From: Hyphomicrobium zavarzinii ATCC 27496
GTDB lineage: Bacteria; Pseudomonadota; Alphaproteobacteria; Rhizobiales; Hyphomicrobiaceae
NCBI RefSeq assembly: GCF_000383415.1
Contig: NZ_KB911256.1
Location: 310,001 to 374,000, forward strand
DNA: 64,000 bases
Direction of reading: 5' to 3'
Shown here: positions 36,069-44,700 of the stretch, piece after piece
Position numbering within the stretch: position 1 is the stretch's first letter
Layout: each line of letters opens with the position of its first letter
Program-made: the position numbers and the translations under genes
Notes under the pieces: generated by a model
The model's input: only the letters and a program-made list of their open reading frames with translations
Databases searched by the model: none
Told to the model about the DNA's origin: nothing

Positions 36069-37094
36069 ATGTCACTCGCCCTTCTTTCGCGCCGAACCGC
36101 CCTAGCGCTCGGCTTGTCTGTCGGCCTGGCCGGCCTCGCGGCTGCGTCCAACGCGGCCGAGCTTCTCAACGTTTCCTACGATCCCACCCGTGAGCTCTAT
36201 CAGGAGTTCAACGCGGCCTTCATCAAGCACTGGAAGTCGACGGGTGGCGAGGATCTCACCATCAAGCAGTCGCACGGTGGCTCGGGCAAGCAGGCCCGCG
36301 CGGTGATCGACGGTCTCGAGGCCGATGTCGTGACTCTCGCGCTTGCTCGTGACATCGATGGTATCGCCGACAAGGGCAAGCTTTTGCCGGCCGACTGGCA
36401 GAAGCGCTTGCCGCACAACAGCACGCCCTATACCTCCACGATCGTCTTCCTCGTTCGCAAGGGTAACGAGAAGGGCATCAAGGATTGGGATGATCTGGTG
36501 AAGGATGGCGTGCAGGTCATCACGCCGAACCCGAAGACCTCCGGCGGCGCGCAGTGGAATTATCTTGCGGCCTGGGAGTACGCCAAGCGCAAGTACGGCG
36601 GCGACGAGCAAGCCAAGGATTTCGTGAAGCGCCTTTACAAGAACGTGCCGGTGCTCGATTCGGGCGCGCGCGGTTCGACCACCACGTTCGTCGAGCGCGG
36701 CGTGGGCGACGTCTTCATCTCCTGGGAGAACGAGGCGTTCCTGGCGCTCAAGGAGCTTGGTCCGGACAAGTTTGAGATCGTCGTGCCGACCATCAGCATT
36801 CTCGCCGAGCCGCCGGTCGCTGTGATCGACAAGAACGTCGACAAGAAAGGCACCCGCAAGATTGCTGAAGCCTATCTGAACTATCTCTATTCGCCGGAAG
36901 GCCAGGAGATCGCGGGCAAGAACTTCTATCGCCCCACGGACCAGAAGGTCGCCGAGAAGTACGCATCGCAGTTCCCGAAGATCAATCTCTTCAAGATCGA
37001 CGACGCGTTTGGCGGCTGGGCGAACGCTTACAAGACCCACTTCGCTGACGGCGGCACGTTCGACCAGATCTACGTGCCCGGCAGCAAGAGCTGA
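36069..37094 (+). CDS. sbp: Sulfate ABC transporter periplasmic binding protein, copy 2
   Basis: 341 residues; ATG preceded by GAGGAGCTCACG. The signal peptide ([17 protein letters not shown], possibly Tat because of RRTA) leads into [40 protein letters not shown] and [20 protein letters not shown] are the family's ligand-binding loops. Same family and length as copy 1, but under a separate promoter bearing the shared motif. Having two binding proteins for one CysTWA permease suggests different affinities or anions. Confidence 0.93.
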   Translation: MSLALLSRRTALALGLSVGLAGLAAASNAAELLNVSYDPTRELYQEFNAAFIKHWKSTGGEDLTIKQSHGGSGKQARAVIDGLEADVVTLALARDIDGIADKGKLLPADWQKRLPHNSTPYTSTIVFLVRKGNEKGIKDWDDLVKDGVQVITPNPKTSGGAQWNYLAAWEYAKRKYGGDEQAKDFVKRLYKNVPVLDSGARGSTTTFVERGVGDVFISWENEAFLALKELGPDKFEIVVPTISILAEPPVAVIDKNVDKKGTRKIAEAYLNYLYSPEGQEIAGKNFYRPTDQKVAEKYASQFPKINLFKIDDAFGGWANAYKTHFADGGTFDQIYVPGSKS

Positions 37095-37234
37095 TCCATC
37101 CTAAGCACTAACATCCGCCGCTCCCGCTCCTTTTCTCCTGAAGGAAGCGTGGGCGGCGGATCCGCAGCGTCCCCTTCAATAACTCTCTCGCGTAGCGTCC
37201 TCGCAGCCCGGCTCACGAACCAGGAAAGTCCCTC

Positions 37235-37378
37235 ATGCCAATGATCGACACGATGGGAGTGATGAGCGTGACCGCATCGGGCCTGGCGCTGGCCGCAGCC
37301 TTCTCGATCGTCAGAGCCGTCTCGATCATCGAGGCCTGTTGTCGTGCAAAGCCCAAGTCGCGTGTGTTCCGCCGCTAG
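37235..37378 (+). CDS. Small hydrophobic protein with a Cys pair
   Basis: 47 residues, MPMIDTMGVMSVTASGLALA then AAFSIVRAVSIIEACCRAKP and a basic end; AGGAAAG lies 8 bases before the ATG. The middle is hydrophobic enough for one membrane helix, followed by Cys-Cys and KPKSRVFRR. It lies between the second sulfate-binding gene and the hydrolase gene. No family is recognised; the ribosome site and basic-after-hydrophobic layout argue that it is real. Confidence 0.5.
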   Translation: MPMIDTMGVMSVTASGLALAAAFSIVRAVSIIEACCRAKPKSRVFRR

Positions 37379-37438
37379 CTTTTTGTCGACGACAGGCGGG
37401 TCAAAATCGAGAGCCCGCAGCTTTGAAGGATCGCCTCC

Positions 37439-38020
37439 ATGACCACGACGCTCATTGTTCCGGGATTGAATTCCAGCGGCTCCGCCCACTGGCAAACCTG
37501 GTTTGAAACGCAGCTCGAGGACGTTGTTCGCGTCATCCAGCGCGATTGGAAGCGCGCGGATCTTCCCGAATGGACAAGCCGCATCCGCCGTGAGATCTCG
37601 CGCCAGCCGGGGCCGCTCCTCATCGCCGCGCACAGCTTCGGCGTGCTCGCGGCCGTGCAGGCGGCGGAAGACTATCGCGATCGCATCGCCGGCCTCTTGC
37701 TTGTGGCACCTGCCGATCCCGAGAAGTTCGGCGTCACCGATCTCTTGCCTGCTAGCCCGCTCGGTTTTCCGGTCACTCTGGTGGCTTCCACCAATGACCC
37801 GTGGCTGAGCTTCGAGCGCGCCGCCGGCCTCGCTGACGCGTGGGGCGCTAATCTCGTCAATCTCGGAGCGGCCGGCCACATCAATGCGGAGGCGGGTTAC
37901 GGCCCGTGGCCCTATGGGCTGAAGCTGCTTCAGCAACTCAATAATGAATATTCATTAACGGATCGGACCTACGTTGAAACTCGTTCGTCGATTCGCCGGC
38001 CTGTGTTCGCCGCGCTCTAG
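37439..38020 (+). CDS. RBBP9/YdeN-family serine hydrolase
   Basis: 193 residues. Start MTTTLIVPGLNSSGSAHWQT, nucleophile elbow AHSFG (Ser in AAHSFGVLAA), Asp in ASTNDPW and His in GAAGHINAEAGYGPWP form the catalytic triad typical of this alpha/beta-hydrolase family. The last 25 residues (NEYSLTDRTYVETRSSI) extend beyond the usual end. Substrates of bacterial members are mostly unknown. It is unrelated in obvious function to the sulfur genes around it. Confidence 0.85.
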   Translation: MTTTLIVPGLNSSGSAHWQTWFETQLEDVVRVIQRDWKRADLPEWTSRIRREISRQPGPLLIAAHSFGVLAAVQAAEDYRDRIAGLLLVAPADPEKFGVTDLLPASPLGFPVTLVASTNDPWLSFERAAGLADAWGANLVNLGAAGHINAEAGYGPWPYGLKLLQQLNNEYSLTDRTYVETRSSIRRPVFAAL

Positions 38021-38289
38021 AGTCGAGCTTCAGTTCCGAATTTTCTGAGTCGCGTCAGGTGTGTGCTTCTCCGCACGCACCTGCACGCGCCGTCCCGCGT
38101 TCCTTGTGCAGCATTGCAGACATCGTGCGTGCCCGGGCGGCAGTGAACGCGTCTTCCACGCAACATTGTGTACGGAATGTGAAACGGTGACGCTCGGAAT
38201 CCTTGAGCGAGGAGTACGTAATATGGAAAATACAAGATATATCAAAACGTTATCGCAGAGGATCCGTCTAATATAACGGAGAATGTCTA

Positions 38290-39774
38290 ATGGTTGGGGG
38301 AACGAGGGGACGGAGAGGGTATGCGGCGGCCATGGCTGCCGGGCTGCTCGTCTCGGTTGGTATGGTGCAGGCATCTGCAGCGGATCTCGGGGGAAGCTGC
38401 TGCTCCGATCTTGAGGAGCGCATCGCAGAGCTCGAGGCGACGACGGCTCGCAAGGGCAATCGTAAGGTGTCGCTCGAGATCTACGGTCAGGTGAACGAAG
38501 CCCTGATGTATTGGGACGACGGCAAAGAGAGCAACGTCTATCAGGTCACCAACGACAACTCCCGCACGCGTATCGGATTCCGTGGCAAGGCCAAGATCGA
38601 CGCCGATTGGGAAGCGGGCTATCGGATCGAGATCGGCGTTCGCTCCGCCAACTCGAAGCGCTCGAACCAATTCAACGCCAAGGGTGACGGTAATCCCGCT
38701 GATATCGGCCTCGATCTTCGCGACAGCTATTGGTTCGTGAAGAACAAGAAGTTTGGTTCCGTGTCTCTCGGAATGCAGGCGAGCGCGACCGACCAGATCA
38801 CCGAGATCAACCAGACGCAGACCAAAGACTTCGCCAAGTACTCCGACGTCGAGGACACCGGCTTTGGCTTGCTTCTCCGCTCGGCAATCAATGGCCGTCT
38901 GACGAACAACGCGGTCACGCCAACGACAAGCGCCACCAGCAGCCCCGGCGACAATGGCTTGACGCTGCGTCGCCTCATCGGTGATGGCGGTGACCAGCCC
39001 GGCGAAGGCGAGCGTCGCTTCAACCTCATCAAGTATGAATCTCCCGAAATCGCCGGCTTCACGGCTTCCGCTTCCTGGGGCGAGGACGACTTCTGGGATC
39101 TGGCACTTCGTTACACCGGGGAGTTCGGTGGCTTTAAGGTGGCTGCGGGCGTCGGCTATGGCAAAGTGACAGATGGCTATTATCTTCAAACCAAGACCGT
39201 TTGCGCTGGCCGCGCCGACGCGGCGCCGGGTGTGGCGAGCACGGATCAGAAATGCGATCAGTTCGGCGGCTCCATCAGCGTGGTGCATGAAGCGACCGGT
39301 CTGTTCCTGAACGCCGGCGCGGGTGTGAAGAACGATGACTACCTGAAGAAGCAGGCACGCTTTGCTACCGTGGCTGGCGTGGACGACAGCCAGGACTTCT
39401 GGGCTGTGCAGGCAGGTATCGAGAAGAAATTCAACGAGTTCGGAAAAACCACGATCTACGGCGAGTACTACGACTACGAAGGCGGAGCCAATTCTCGCCG
39501 GACGGTCACGCAGAGCGATGCACTGAGCCCTGATCCAGCCGCCGCGCATGGCTGGGCAATCTGGGGAACCGGCGTCGAGGTGTTCGGCGCAGGCATCGCC
39601 CAAGGCTTCGACAAGGCCGCGATGGTTCTGTATCTCTCATATCGCCATGTCGAAAGTGATCTGACCCTAAAAGGCTTGACTGGTGCGACCAGTGGTCCTG
39701 CCTCTGGCGCCATCCGCAACGCTCCGGTGGAGGATGTCGACCTCGTCATGACCGGCGCGATCATCAAGTTCTGA
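38290..39774 (+). CDS. Alphaproteobacterial outer-membrane porin, copy 1
   Basis: 494 residues. Signal peptide ending VQASA, then ADLGGSCCSDLEERIAELEA, a short coiled-coil-like segment typical of Rhizobiales porins, and a 16-strand barrel with alternating hydrophobic residues ending GAIIKF. A second gene at 52064-53374 shares the same opening and overall layout. Passive uptake of small solutes, possibly sulfate given the position between the sulfate-binding genes and cysTWA. The loop near residues 215-245 is Thr/Ser/Asn-rich and variable. An intrinsic terminator follows. Confidence 0.85.
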   Translation: MVGGTRGRRGYAAAMAAGLLVSVGMVQASAADLGGSCCSDLEERIAELEATTARKGNRKVSLEIYGQVNEALMYWDDGKESNVYQVTNDNSRTRIGFRGKAKIDADWEAGYRIEIGVRSANSKRSNQFNAKGDGNPADIGLDLRDSYWFVKNKKFGSVSLGMQASATDQITEINQTQTKDFAKYSDVEDTGFGLLLRSAINGRLTNNAVTPTTSATSSPGDNGLTLRRLIGDGGDQPGEGERRFNLIKYESPEIAGFTASASWGEDDFWDLALRYTGEFGGFKVAAGVGYGKVTDGYYLQTKTVCAGRADAAPGVASTDQKCDQFGGSISVVHEATGLFLNAGAGVKNDDYLKKQARFATVAGVDDSQDFWAVQAGIEKKFNEFGKTTIYGEYYDYEGGANSRRTVTQSDALSPDPAAAHGWAIWGTGVEVFGAGIAQGFDKAAMVLYLSYRHVESDLTLKGLTGATSGPASGAIRNAPVEDVDLVMTGAIIKF

Positions 39775-39797
39775 TGCGAATGCTCTGAACGACCAAC

Positions 39798-39831
39798 GGA
39801 AAAGGGCCATTCTCACGAGTGGCCCTTTTCC
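39798..39831 (+). terminator. Intrinsic terminator after porin 1
   Basis: GGAAAAGGGCCA, 10-base loop, TGGCCCTTTTCC; the T-run lies within the 3' arm. It works in both orientations because the stem is flanked by A and T runs. Confidence 0.8.
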
Positions 39832-39878
39832 TATTTCGCGAACAGTGTTTCGCGGTGTGCTCGCAATTCGAGCTAGCG

Positions 39879-39905
39879 CATAAGCACATCATTTCTTCTT
39901 GGTTC
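39879..39905 (+). promoter_or_regulatory. Sulfur-regulon motif upstream of the XRE-cupin gene
   Basis: CATAAGC, 7 bases, TTCTTCTTGGTTC, 33 bases before the ATG, with the same spacing as at 35981-36007. It may drive the regulator gene and the cysTWAB transcript behind it. Confidence 0.65.
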
Positions 39906-39938
39906 GTGTGAAGGGCCGCTGCCGCTACGTTGGCAGTC

Positions 39939-40595
39939 ATGAAAACGATTGCGGCACCTTCGATCTCAATGAGCAGAGCAGAACCGGATGACCGGGATGC
40001 GGGTTTCGATACCCTCACGCCCGAAGCAACGCCACGCGACGTCCCCGTCATCGTGGGTTCGAATTTGCGCCGTCTGCGCAAGGCCCAGGGCCTGTCGCTG
40101 GAGCGGCTCGCCGAGCTGTCGGGCGTGAGCCGCGCGATGCTCGGGCAGATCGAGACGGCCAAGAGCGTGCCTACCGTGAGCCTGCTTTGGCGAGTGGCCG
40201 ATGCGCTCGGCGTTCCCGTTGCCACTCTCGTCGCGACCGAGCGCGAGCCCACCGTCGTCGTGCTGAGCCGCGATCGCGCGAGCGTGCTCATAACCAGCGA
40301 GGGCCGCTATTCGACACGCAGTCTCCTGCCGGGTGCGCGTCAGCGCTCCACCGGCTTCTTCGAGCTGCAGATCGAGGCTGGACATCGTGAGGAGTTTCCC
40401 GCCTCTCCCATCGGAACACGGCACAACCTCGTCGTCTCGCACGGACAATTAACCGTCGCGGTCGGCGCAGACGCACCCATCACGCTCAGCGAGGGTGACG
40501 CAATAGCCTTCGAGGCCTCCAGTATCTACGCCATTGAAAACCCGTCGACATCTCGAACGACCGCTTATCTCGTGATCGTCGCCCCCGCCCCCTGA
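39939..40595 (+). CDS. XRE-family regulator with C-terminal cupin domain
   Basis: 218 residues from the ATG at 39939. Helix-turn-helix at about 38-95: NLRRLRKAQGLSLERLAELS and SRAMLGQIETAKSVPTVSLL. The C-terminal cupin (about 130-218) reads GHREEFPASPIGTRHNLVVS and LSEGDAIAFEASSIYAIENP, a small-molecule-sensing barrel. Such proteins act as repressors or activators of metabolic genes. Its promoter bears the sulfur-regulon motif, and it lies just upstream of the sulfate permease, so it may tune sulfur uptake; the ligand is unknown. Confidence 0.85.
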   Translation: MKTIAAPSISMSRAEPDDRDAGFDTLTPEATPRDVPVIVGSNLRRLRKAQGLSLERLAELSGVSRAMLGQIETAKSVPTVSLLWRVADALGVPVATLVATEREPTVVVLSRDRASVLITSEGRYSTRSLLPGARQRSTGFFELQIEAGHREEFPASPIGTRHNLVVSHGQLTVAVGADAPITLSEGDAIAFEASSIYAIENPSTSRTTAYLVIVAPAP

Positions 40596-40699
40596 CCGCG
40601 TCTAATCCAGAAATTCGAATATCGATCGCAGTTCTTATTATTTCTAGTTCTATGCGCCCGCCCCATAGGGTGCATGCCGACAGTTCGGGGGACGGTGTC

Positions 40700-40795
40700 T
40701 TGCCATCGAAACACATACAAGTTGAGAAGCTGATCTCCTGGACGGCGCTGCTGTGTTCGGTCTCTGTTGTAATCGCCCTGACGATTGCGCACTGA
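40700..40795 (+). CDS. Possible 31-residue membrane peptide before cysT
   Basis: A TTG at 40700 has GGGGGA seven bases upstream and begins MPSKHIQVEKLISWTALLCS, then VSVVIALTIAH and a stop 18 bases before cysT. One membrane helix preceded by a basic, amphipathic segment. The frame extends to an ATG at 40652 without a ribosome site. The composition fits a small membrane protein, but the support is limited to layout. Confidence 0.35.
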   Translation: MPSKHIQVEKLISWTALLCSVSVVIALTIAH

Positions 40796-40813
40796 CACAG
40801 GACTTCAGTAGAT

Positions 40814-41650
40814 ATGGCATACGCACGCGCAAAGAGGGTTCTGCCGGGATTCGGGCTGTCGCTCGGATTCACCCTGGCCTACCTCTCCCTCATCGTTCTC
40901 ATTCCGCTCTCCGCTGTCTTCATCAAGTCGGCGAGCTTGGGATGGGAAGGTTTCATCAATGCAGCCTCGGCGCCCCGCGTGGTCGCCTCGTACAAGCTGA
41001 GCTTCGGCGCCTCCCTGCTGGCGGCCGCCATCAATGTCGTGTTCGGCCTGATCCTGGCGTGGAGCCTCGTCCGCTACACCTTCCCCGGCAAGAAGCTGGT
41101 GGATGCGCTGATCGACCTGCCGTTCGCGTTGCCCACCGCCGTCGCCGGCATCTCGCTCACCGCGCTTTACGCTAAGAACGGCTGGGTCGGACAGTATCTC
41201 GAGCCGTTCGGCATCAAGGTCGCGTTCACGCCGCTCGGCATTCTGATCGCACTCATCTTCATCGGCCTGCCGTTCATCGTACGCACCGTTCAGCCAATTC
41301 TCGAAGACCTCGATGCGGAGTTCGAGGAGGCGGCCGCGAGTCTCGGCGCCAGCCGCTTCCAGACCTTCCGCCGCGTCGTGTTTCCAAGCCTCGTGCCGGC
41401 GCTTCTCACCGGCTTCGCGCTCGCCTTCGCACGCGCCGTCGGTGAATACGGCTCGGTCATCTTCATCGCGGGCAACATTCCGCTCGTTTCAGAGATCACG
41501 CCCTTGATGATCATCACCAAGCTCGAGCAGTACGACTACGAAGGCGCGACCGCCGTTGCCTCCGTCATGCTGATCGTCTCGTTCCTGCTGCTGCTCGTCA
41601 TCAACGGCTTGCAGGCGTGGACCGCCCGCCGCACGGGGAGGGAAGCCTGA
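40814..41650 (+). CDS. cysT: Sulfate ABC transporter permease CysT (CysU)
   Basis: 278 residues with six membrane helices. The first permease-specific segment [20 protein letters not shown] is followed by [20 protein letters not shown] (family hallmark) and the EAA loop [20 protein letters not shown] that docks to CysA. Forms a heterodimer with CysW. The stop overlaps the cysW start (TGATG), giving translational coupling. Confidence 0.96.
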   Translation: MAYARAKRVLPGFGLSLGFTLAYLSLIVLIPLSAVFIKSASLGWEGFINAASAPRVVASYKLSFGASLLAAAINVVFGLILAWSLVRYTFPGKKLVDALIDLPFALPTAVAGISLTALYAKNGWVGQYLEPFGIKVAFTPLGILIALIFIGLPFIVRTVQPILEDLDAEFEEAAASLGASRFQTFRRVVFPSLVPALLTGFALAFARAVGEYGSVIFIAGNIPLVSEITPLMIITKLEQYDYEGATAVASVMLIVSFLLLLVINGLQAWTARRTGREA

Positions 41651-42546
41651 TGGCCGGAGCCGCTGCACACCTTGCGCCCCACTCGGGCTCTGCCACCCGC
41701 TTCGAGGCCAATGTCGCCACGCGCGACAAGCCATGGGTGAAGTATGCCCTTCTCGGCATCGGGCTCTCGTATTTCGCCCTGTTCCTGTTGCTGCCCTTGA
41801 TCGCCGTTTTCGTCGAGGGGCTACGCAAGGGATGGGACGCCTATCTGGCGGCCCTCATCGAACCCGATACGCTGTCTGCCATCAAGCTCACGCTGATCGC
41901 GGCCGCCATCTCGGTTCCCTTGAACCTCGTCTTCGGCATCGCGGCTGCCTGGGCCATCGCGAAGTTCGATTTCCCCGGCAAGCACTTCCTCATCACCTTC
42001 ATCGACCTGCCGTTCTCCGTCTCGCCCGTGGTCGCCGGCCTCATCTATGTGCTGATGTTTGGCGCGCAAGGCTGGTTCGGCCATTGGCTTGCGGCGCACG
42101 ACATCCGCATCATCTTCGCCGTGCCCGGCATCGTGCTGGCAACTATCTTCGTCACGTTTCCCTTCGTGGCGCGCGAGTTGATCCCGCTCATGCAGTCCCA
42201 GGGACGCGACGAGGAGGAAGCGGCTGTCACGCTCGGCGCCTCGGGCTGGCAGATGTTCTGGCGTGTCACGCTGCCGAACGTGAAGTGGGCGCTGCTGTAC
42301 GGCGTTATTCTCTGTAACGCGCGCGCCATGGGCGAGTTCGGCGCCGTGTCGGTCGTCTCCGGCCACATCCGCGGCGAGACCAACACCATGCCTCTGCACG
42401 TCGAAATCCTTTACAATGAATACCAGTTCGCGGCTGCCTTTGCCGTTGCATCCTTGCTCGCGCTGCTGGCTCTCGTAACCCTCGCCATCAAGACCTACAT
42501 CGAATGGCGGGCGGGCCTCACTCAGTCCGAGGAGAAGTCTTCATGA
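41650..42546 (+). CDS. cysW: Sulfate ABC transporter permease CysW
   Basis: 298 residues from the ATG at 41650. An N-terminal extension (about 25 residues) precedes six helices; [20 protein letters not shown] and the EAA loop [20 protein letters not shown] identify CysW. The C-terminal cytosolic part is [15 protein letters not shown]. The stop overlaps the cysA ATG (ATGA). Confidence 0.96.
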   Translation: MAGAAAHLAPHSGSATRFEANVATRDKPWVKYALLGIGLSYFALFLLLPLIAVFVEGLRKGWDAYLAALIEPDTLSAIKLTLIAAAISVPLNLVFGIAAAWAIAKFDFPGKHFLITFIDLPFSVSPVVAGLIYVLMFGAQGWFGHWLAAHDIRIIFAVPGIVLATIFVTFPFVARELIPLMQSQGRDEEEAAVTLGASGWQMFWRVTLPNVKWALLYGVILCNARAMGEFGAVSVVSGHIRGETNTMPLHVEILYNEYQFAAAFAVASLLALLALVTLAIKTYIEWRAGLTQSEEKSS

Positions 42547-43625
42547 GCATCGAGGTCAAAAACATCTCGAAGTCGTTCGGCAGCTTCAAGGCTCTGGACA
42601 ATATCAACCTCGATCTGCCGCGCGGAGAGCTGATCGCCCTCCTGGGTCCTTCCGGCTGCGGAAAGACGACGCTTCTGCGCATCATTGCGGGCCTCGAAAG
42701 CGCAGACCAGGGCTCGATCATCCTCTCGGGCGAGGATGCTTCGAACAAGCACGTTCGCGAGCGCCAGGTCGGCTTCGTGTTCCAGCATTACGCCCTGTTC
42801 CGGCACATGACCGTGTTCGAGAACGTGGCGTTCGGCCTGCGGGTGAAGCCGAAATCGCAGCGGCCTTCCGAGAAGGAGATCCGCGCAAAGGTCCAGCGCC
42901 TTTTGGAGCTGGTTCAGCTCGATTGGCTGGCCGATCGCTTTCCGGCCCAGTTGTCGGGCGGACAGCGCCAGCGCATCGCGTTGGCCCGCGCCCTCGCCGT
43001 CGAGCCGCAGGTGCTCCTGCTCGACGAGCCGTTCGGCGCGCTCGATGCGAAGGTGAGAAAAGAGCTTCGCCGCTGGCTTCGCCGCCTGCACGACGAGCTG
43101 CATATCTCGTCGGTGTTCGTTACGCACGATCAGGAGGAGGCCCTCGAGGTCTCGGATCGCATCGTGCTCATGAACAAGGGCCGCATCGAGCAGATCGGCT
43201 CTCCGCGCGAAATCTACAACGAGCCCGCGACGTCGTTCGCCTACAGCTTCATCGGCACCGTGAACGAGTTCCGAGGCCGCATCGAGGGTGACTATGTCCG
43301 CGTCGGAAACGACCGCCTGCCACATGGCCGTACGGACTTGAGCGACGGCGCATCCGTCGTCGCCTTCGCCCGTCCCCACGATACGGAGATCGTGAAGGGC
43401 TCCGAAGGCGAGGGCGTCGCCGCCAAGGTAAACAGGATATTGACCAGCGGTGCCATCACCCGCGTCGAGCTGATCGCGAATGGGGATGCGCGGCAGGGCA
43501 AGAAGGACTATTTTGAGGTCGAAGTCACACCGAACGATCTGGCCGCGTTGGGCTTGGCGACGGGAGAAGCCGTTCGCATCAAGAGCCGCCGCTTGAGCCT
43601 GTTCGGAGAAAACGAGCGCAGATGA
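42543..43625 (+). CDS. cysA: Sulfate ABC transporter ATP-binding protein CysA
   Basis: 360 residues from the ATG at 42543. Walker [10 protein letters not shown] near 39, Q-loop [11 protein letters not shown], signature [15 protein letters not shown], Walker [13 protein letters not shown]-loop [10 protein letters not shown]. The regulatory C-terminal domain (about 240-360) has [11 protein letters not shown] and [11 protein letters not shown], typical of CysA. It energises CysT-CysW import of sulfate brought by the binding proteins. Its stop overlaps the start of the cysB copy (ATGA). Confidence 0.96.
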   Translation: MSIEVKNISKSFGSFKALDNINLDLPRGELIALLGPSGCGKTTLLRIIAGLESADQGSIILSGEDASNKHVRERQVGFVFQHYALFRHMTVFENVAFGLRVKPKSQRPSEKEIRAKVQRLLELVQLDWLADRFPAQLSGGQRQRIALARALAVEPQVLLLDEPFGALDAKVRKELRRWLRRLHDELHISSVFVTHDQEEALEVSDRIVLMNKGRIEQIGSPREIYNEPATSFAYSFIGTVNEFRGRIEGDYVRVGNDRLPHGRTDLSDGASVVAFARPHDTEIVKGSEGEGVAAKVNRILTSGAITRVELIANGDARQGKKDYFEVEVTPNDLAALGLATGEAVRIKSRRLSLFGENERR

Positions 43626-44563
43626 ACTTCCAGCAGCTTCGCATCATCCGTGAGACGGTAAAGCGCAATTTCAATCTCACCGACGTCGCCAACGCTCTCT
43701 ACACATCGCAGTCCGGTGTGTCGAAGCACATCAAGGATCTCGAGGACGAGCTTGGCGTCGAGCTGTTCGTCCGGCGCGGCAAGCGCCTGCTGGGCCTGAC
43801 TGAGCCCGGGCGGGAGCTCGTTGGCATCGTCGAACGCATTCTGCTCGATACGCAAAACATCAAGAAGCTCGGCGAGCAGTTCGCGAACAAGGATCGCGGC
43901 CAGCTCGACGTGGCGACCACGCACACGCAGGCGCGCTATGCGCTGCCCCATGTCGTCGCCAAGTTCCGCAACGCGTTCCCCAACGTGCACCTCGTGCTGC
44001 ACCAGGGAAGCCCGACCGAGATCGCGCGCATGCTGGCGGACGGTACCGCCGACATCGGCATCGCGACGGAGTCGCTTCAGGATGCGCCCGAGCTCGTGTC
44101 GTTCCCGTACTACACGTGGCATCACGGCGTCATCGTGAAGGCGGGCCACGCGCTCGAGCAGGAGGACAAGCTCACGCTGGACGCTTTGGCGGAATGGCCC
44201 CTTATCACCTACAGTGAGGGCTTCACCGGCCGCCCCAAGATCGACAAGTCGTTCGCCGATGCCGGCATCGTGCCCGACATCGTGCTCTCCGCCCTCGACG
44301 CCGACGTGATCAAAGCCTACGTCGAGCTTGGCCTCGGCGTGGGGATTGTGGCCTCGCAGGCCTTCGACCCTGTGCGCGACCCTCAATTGCGCCTGCTCGA
44401 CGCAACGCACCTTTTCCAGGAAAACGTATCGCGGATCGCCGTCAGGCGCGGCGCTTACCTCCGGGGCTACGCCTACCGCTTCATCGAGTACTGCGCGCCC
44501 ACGCTCACGGAGCCGGTGGTCCGCGCGAGTATCGAGGCCACGGCTGAAACTGGCCGGGTCTGA
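43622..44563 (+). CDS. cysB: CysB-type LysR regulator, copy 2
   Basis: 313 residues, [20 protein letters not shown], a close paralogue of the regulator at 34976. The winged helix contains [20 protein letters not shown]; the effector domain has [20 protein letters not shown] and [20 protein letters not shown]. It is the last gene of the cysTWA operon by an ATGA overlap, so it is expressed with the permease. Two CysB paralogues tied to separate sulfate genes may respond to different effectors or form heterotetramers. Confidence 0.94.
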   Translation: MNFQQLRIIRETVKRNFNLTDVANALYTSQSGVSKHIKDLEDELGVELFVRRGKRLLGLTEPGRELVGIVERILLDTQNIKKLGEQFANKDRGQLDVATTHTQARYALPHVVAKFRNAFPNVHLVLHQGSPTEIARMLADGTADIGIATESLQDAPELVSFPYYTWHHGVIVKAGHALEQEDKLTLDALAEWPLITYSEGFTGRPKIDKSFADAGIVPDIVLSALDADVIKAYVELGLGVGIVASQAFDPVRDPQLRLLDATHLFQENVSRIAVRRGAYLRGYAYRFIEYCAPTLTEPVVRASIEATAETGRV

Positions 44564-44601
44564 CTACGGTTCCCAGGAATTTCTCTATTTTTTCGGATCT
44601 T

Positions 44602-44636
44602 AGTGTGGTCATTCTCTAAGAATGGCCACACTTGGG
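44602..44636 (+). terminator. Hairpin after the cys operon
   Basis: AGTGTGGTCATTC / GAATGGCCACACT with a 5-base loop and one wobble pair, 40 bases after the cysB stop. There is no strong T-run directly after it, but T-rich sequence precedes it. A terminator is likely. Confidence 0.55.
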
Positions 44637-44642
44637 CTGTTT

Positions 44643-44669
44643 GGAACTGTTACCAGGTGAACGCGGGTT
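44643..44669 (+). promoter_or_regulatory. Possible EcfG-type promoter of the HWE kinase gene
   Basis: GGAAC, 18 bases, GGTT, 31 bases upstream of the ATG at 44701. The general-stress sigma factor EcfG recognises GGAAC and CGTT with 16-17 bases between, so this is one mismatch and one base off. Several HWE kinases regulate or belong to that response. Confidence 0.3.
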
Positions 44670-44700
44670 GATATAAGAGTAAGAAACACCGCCAGCTTGG

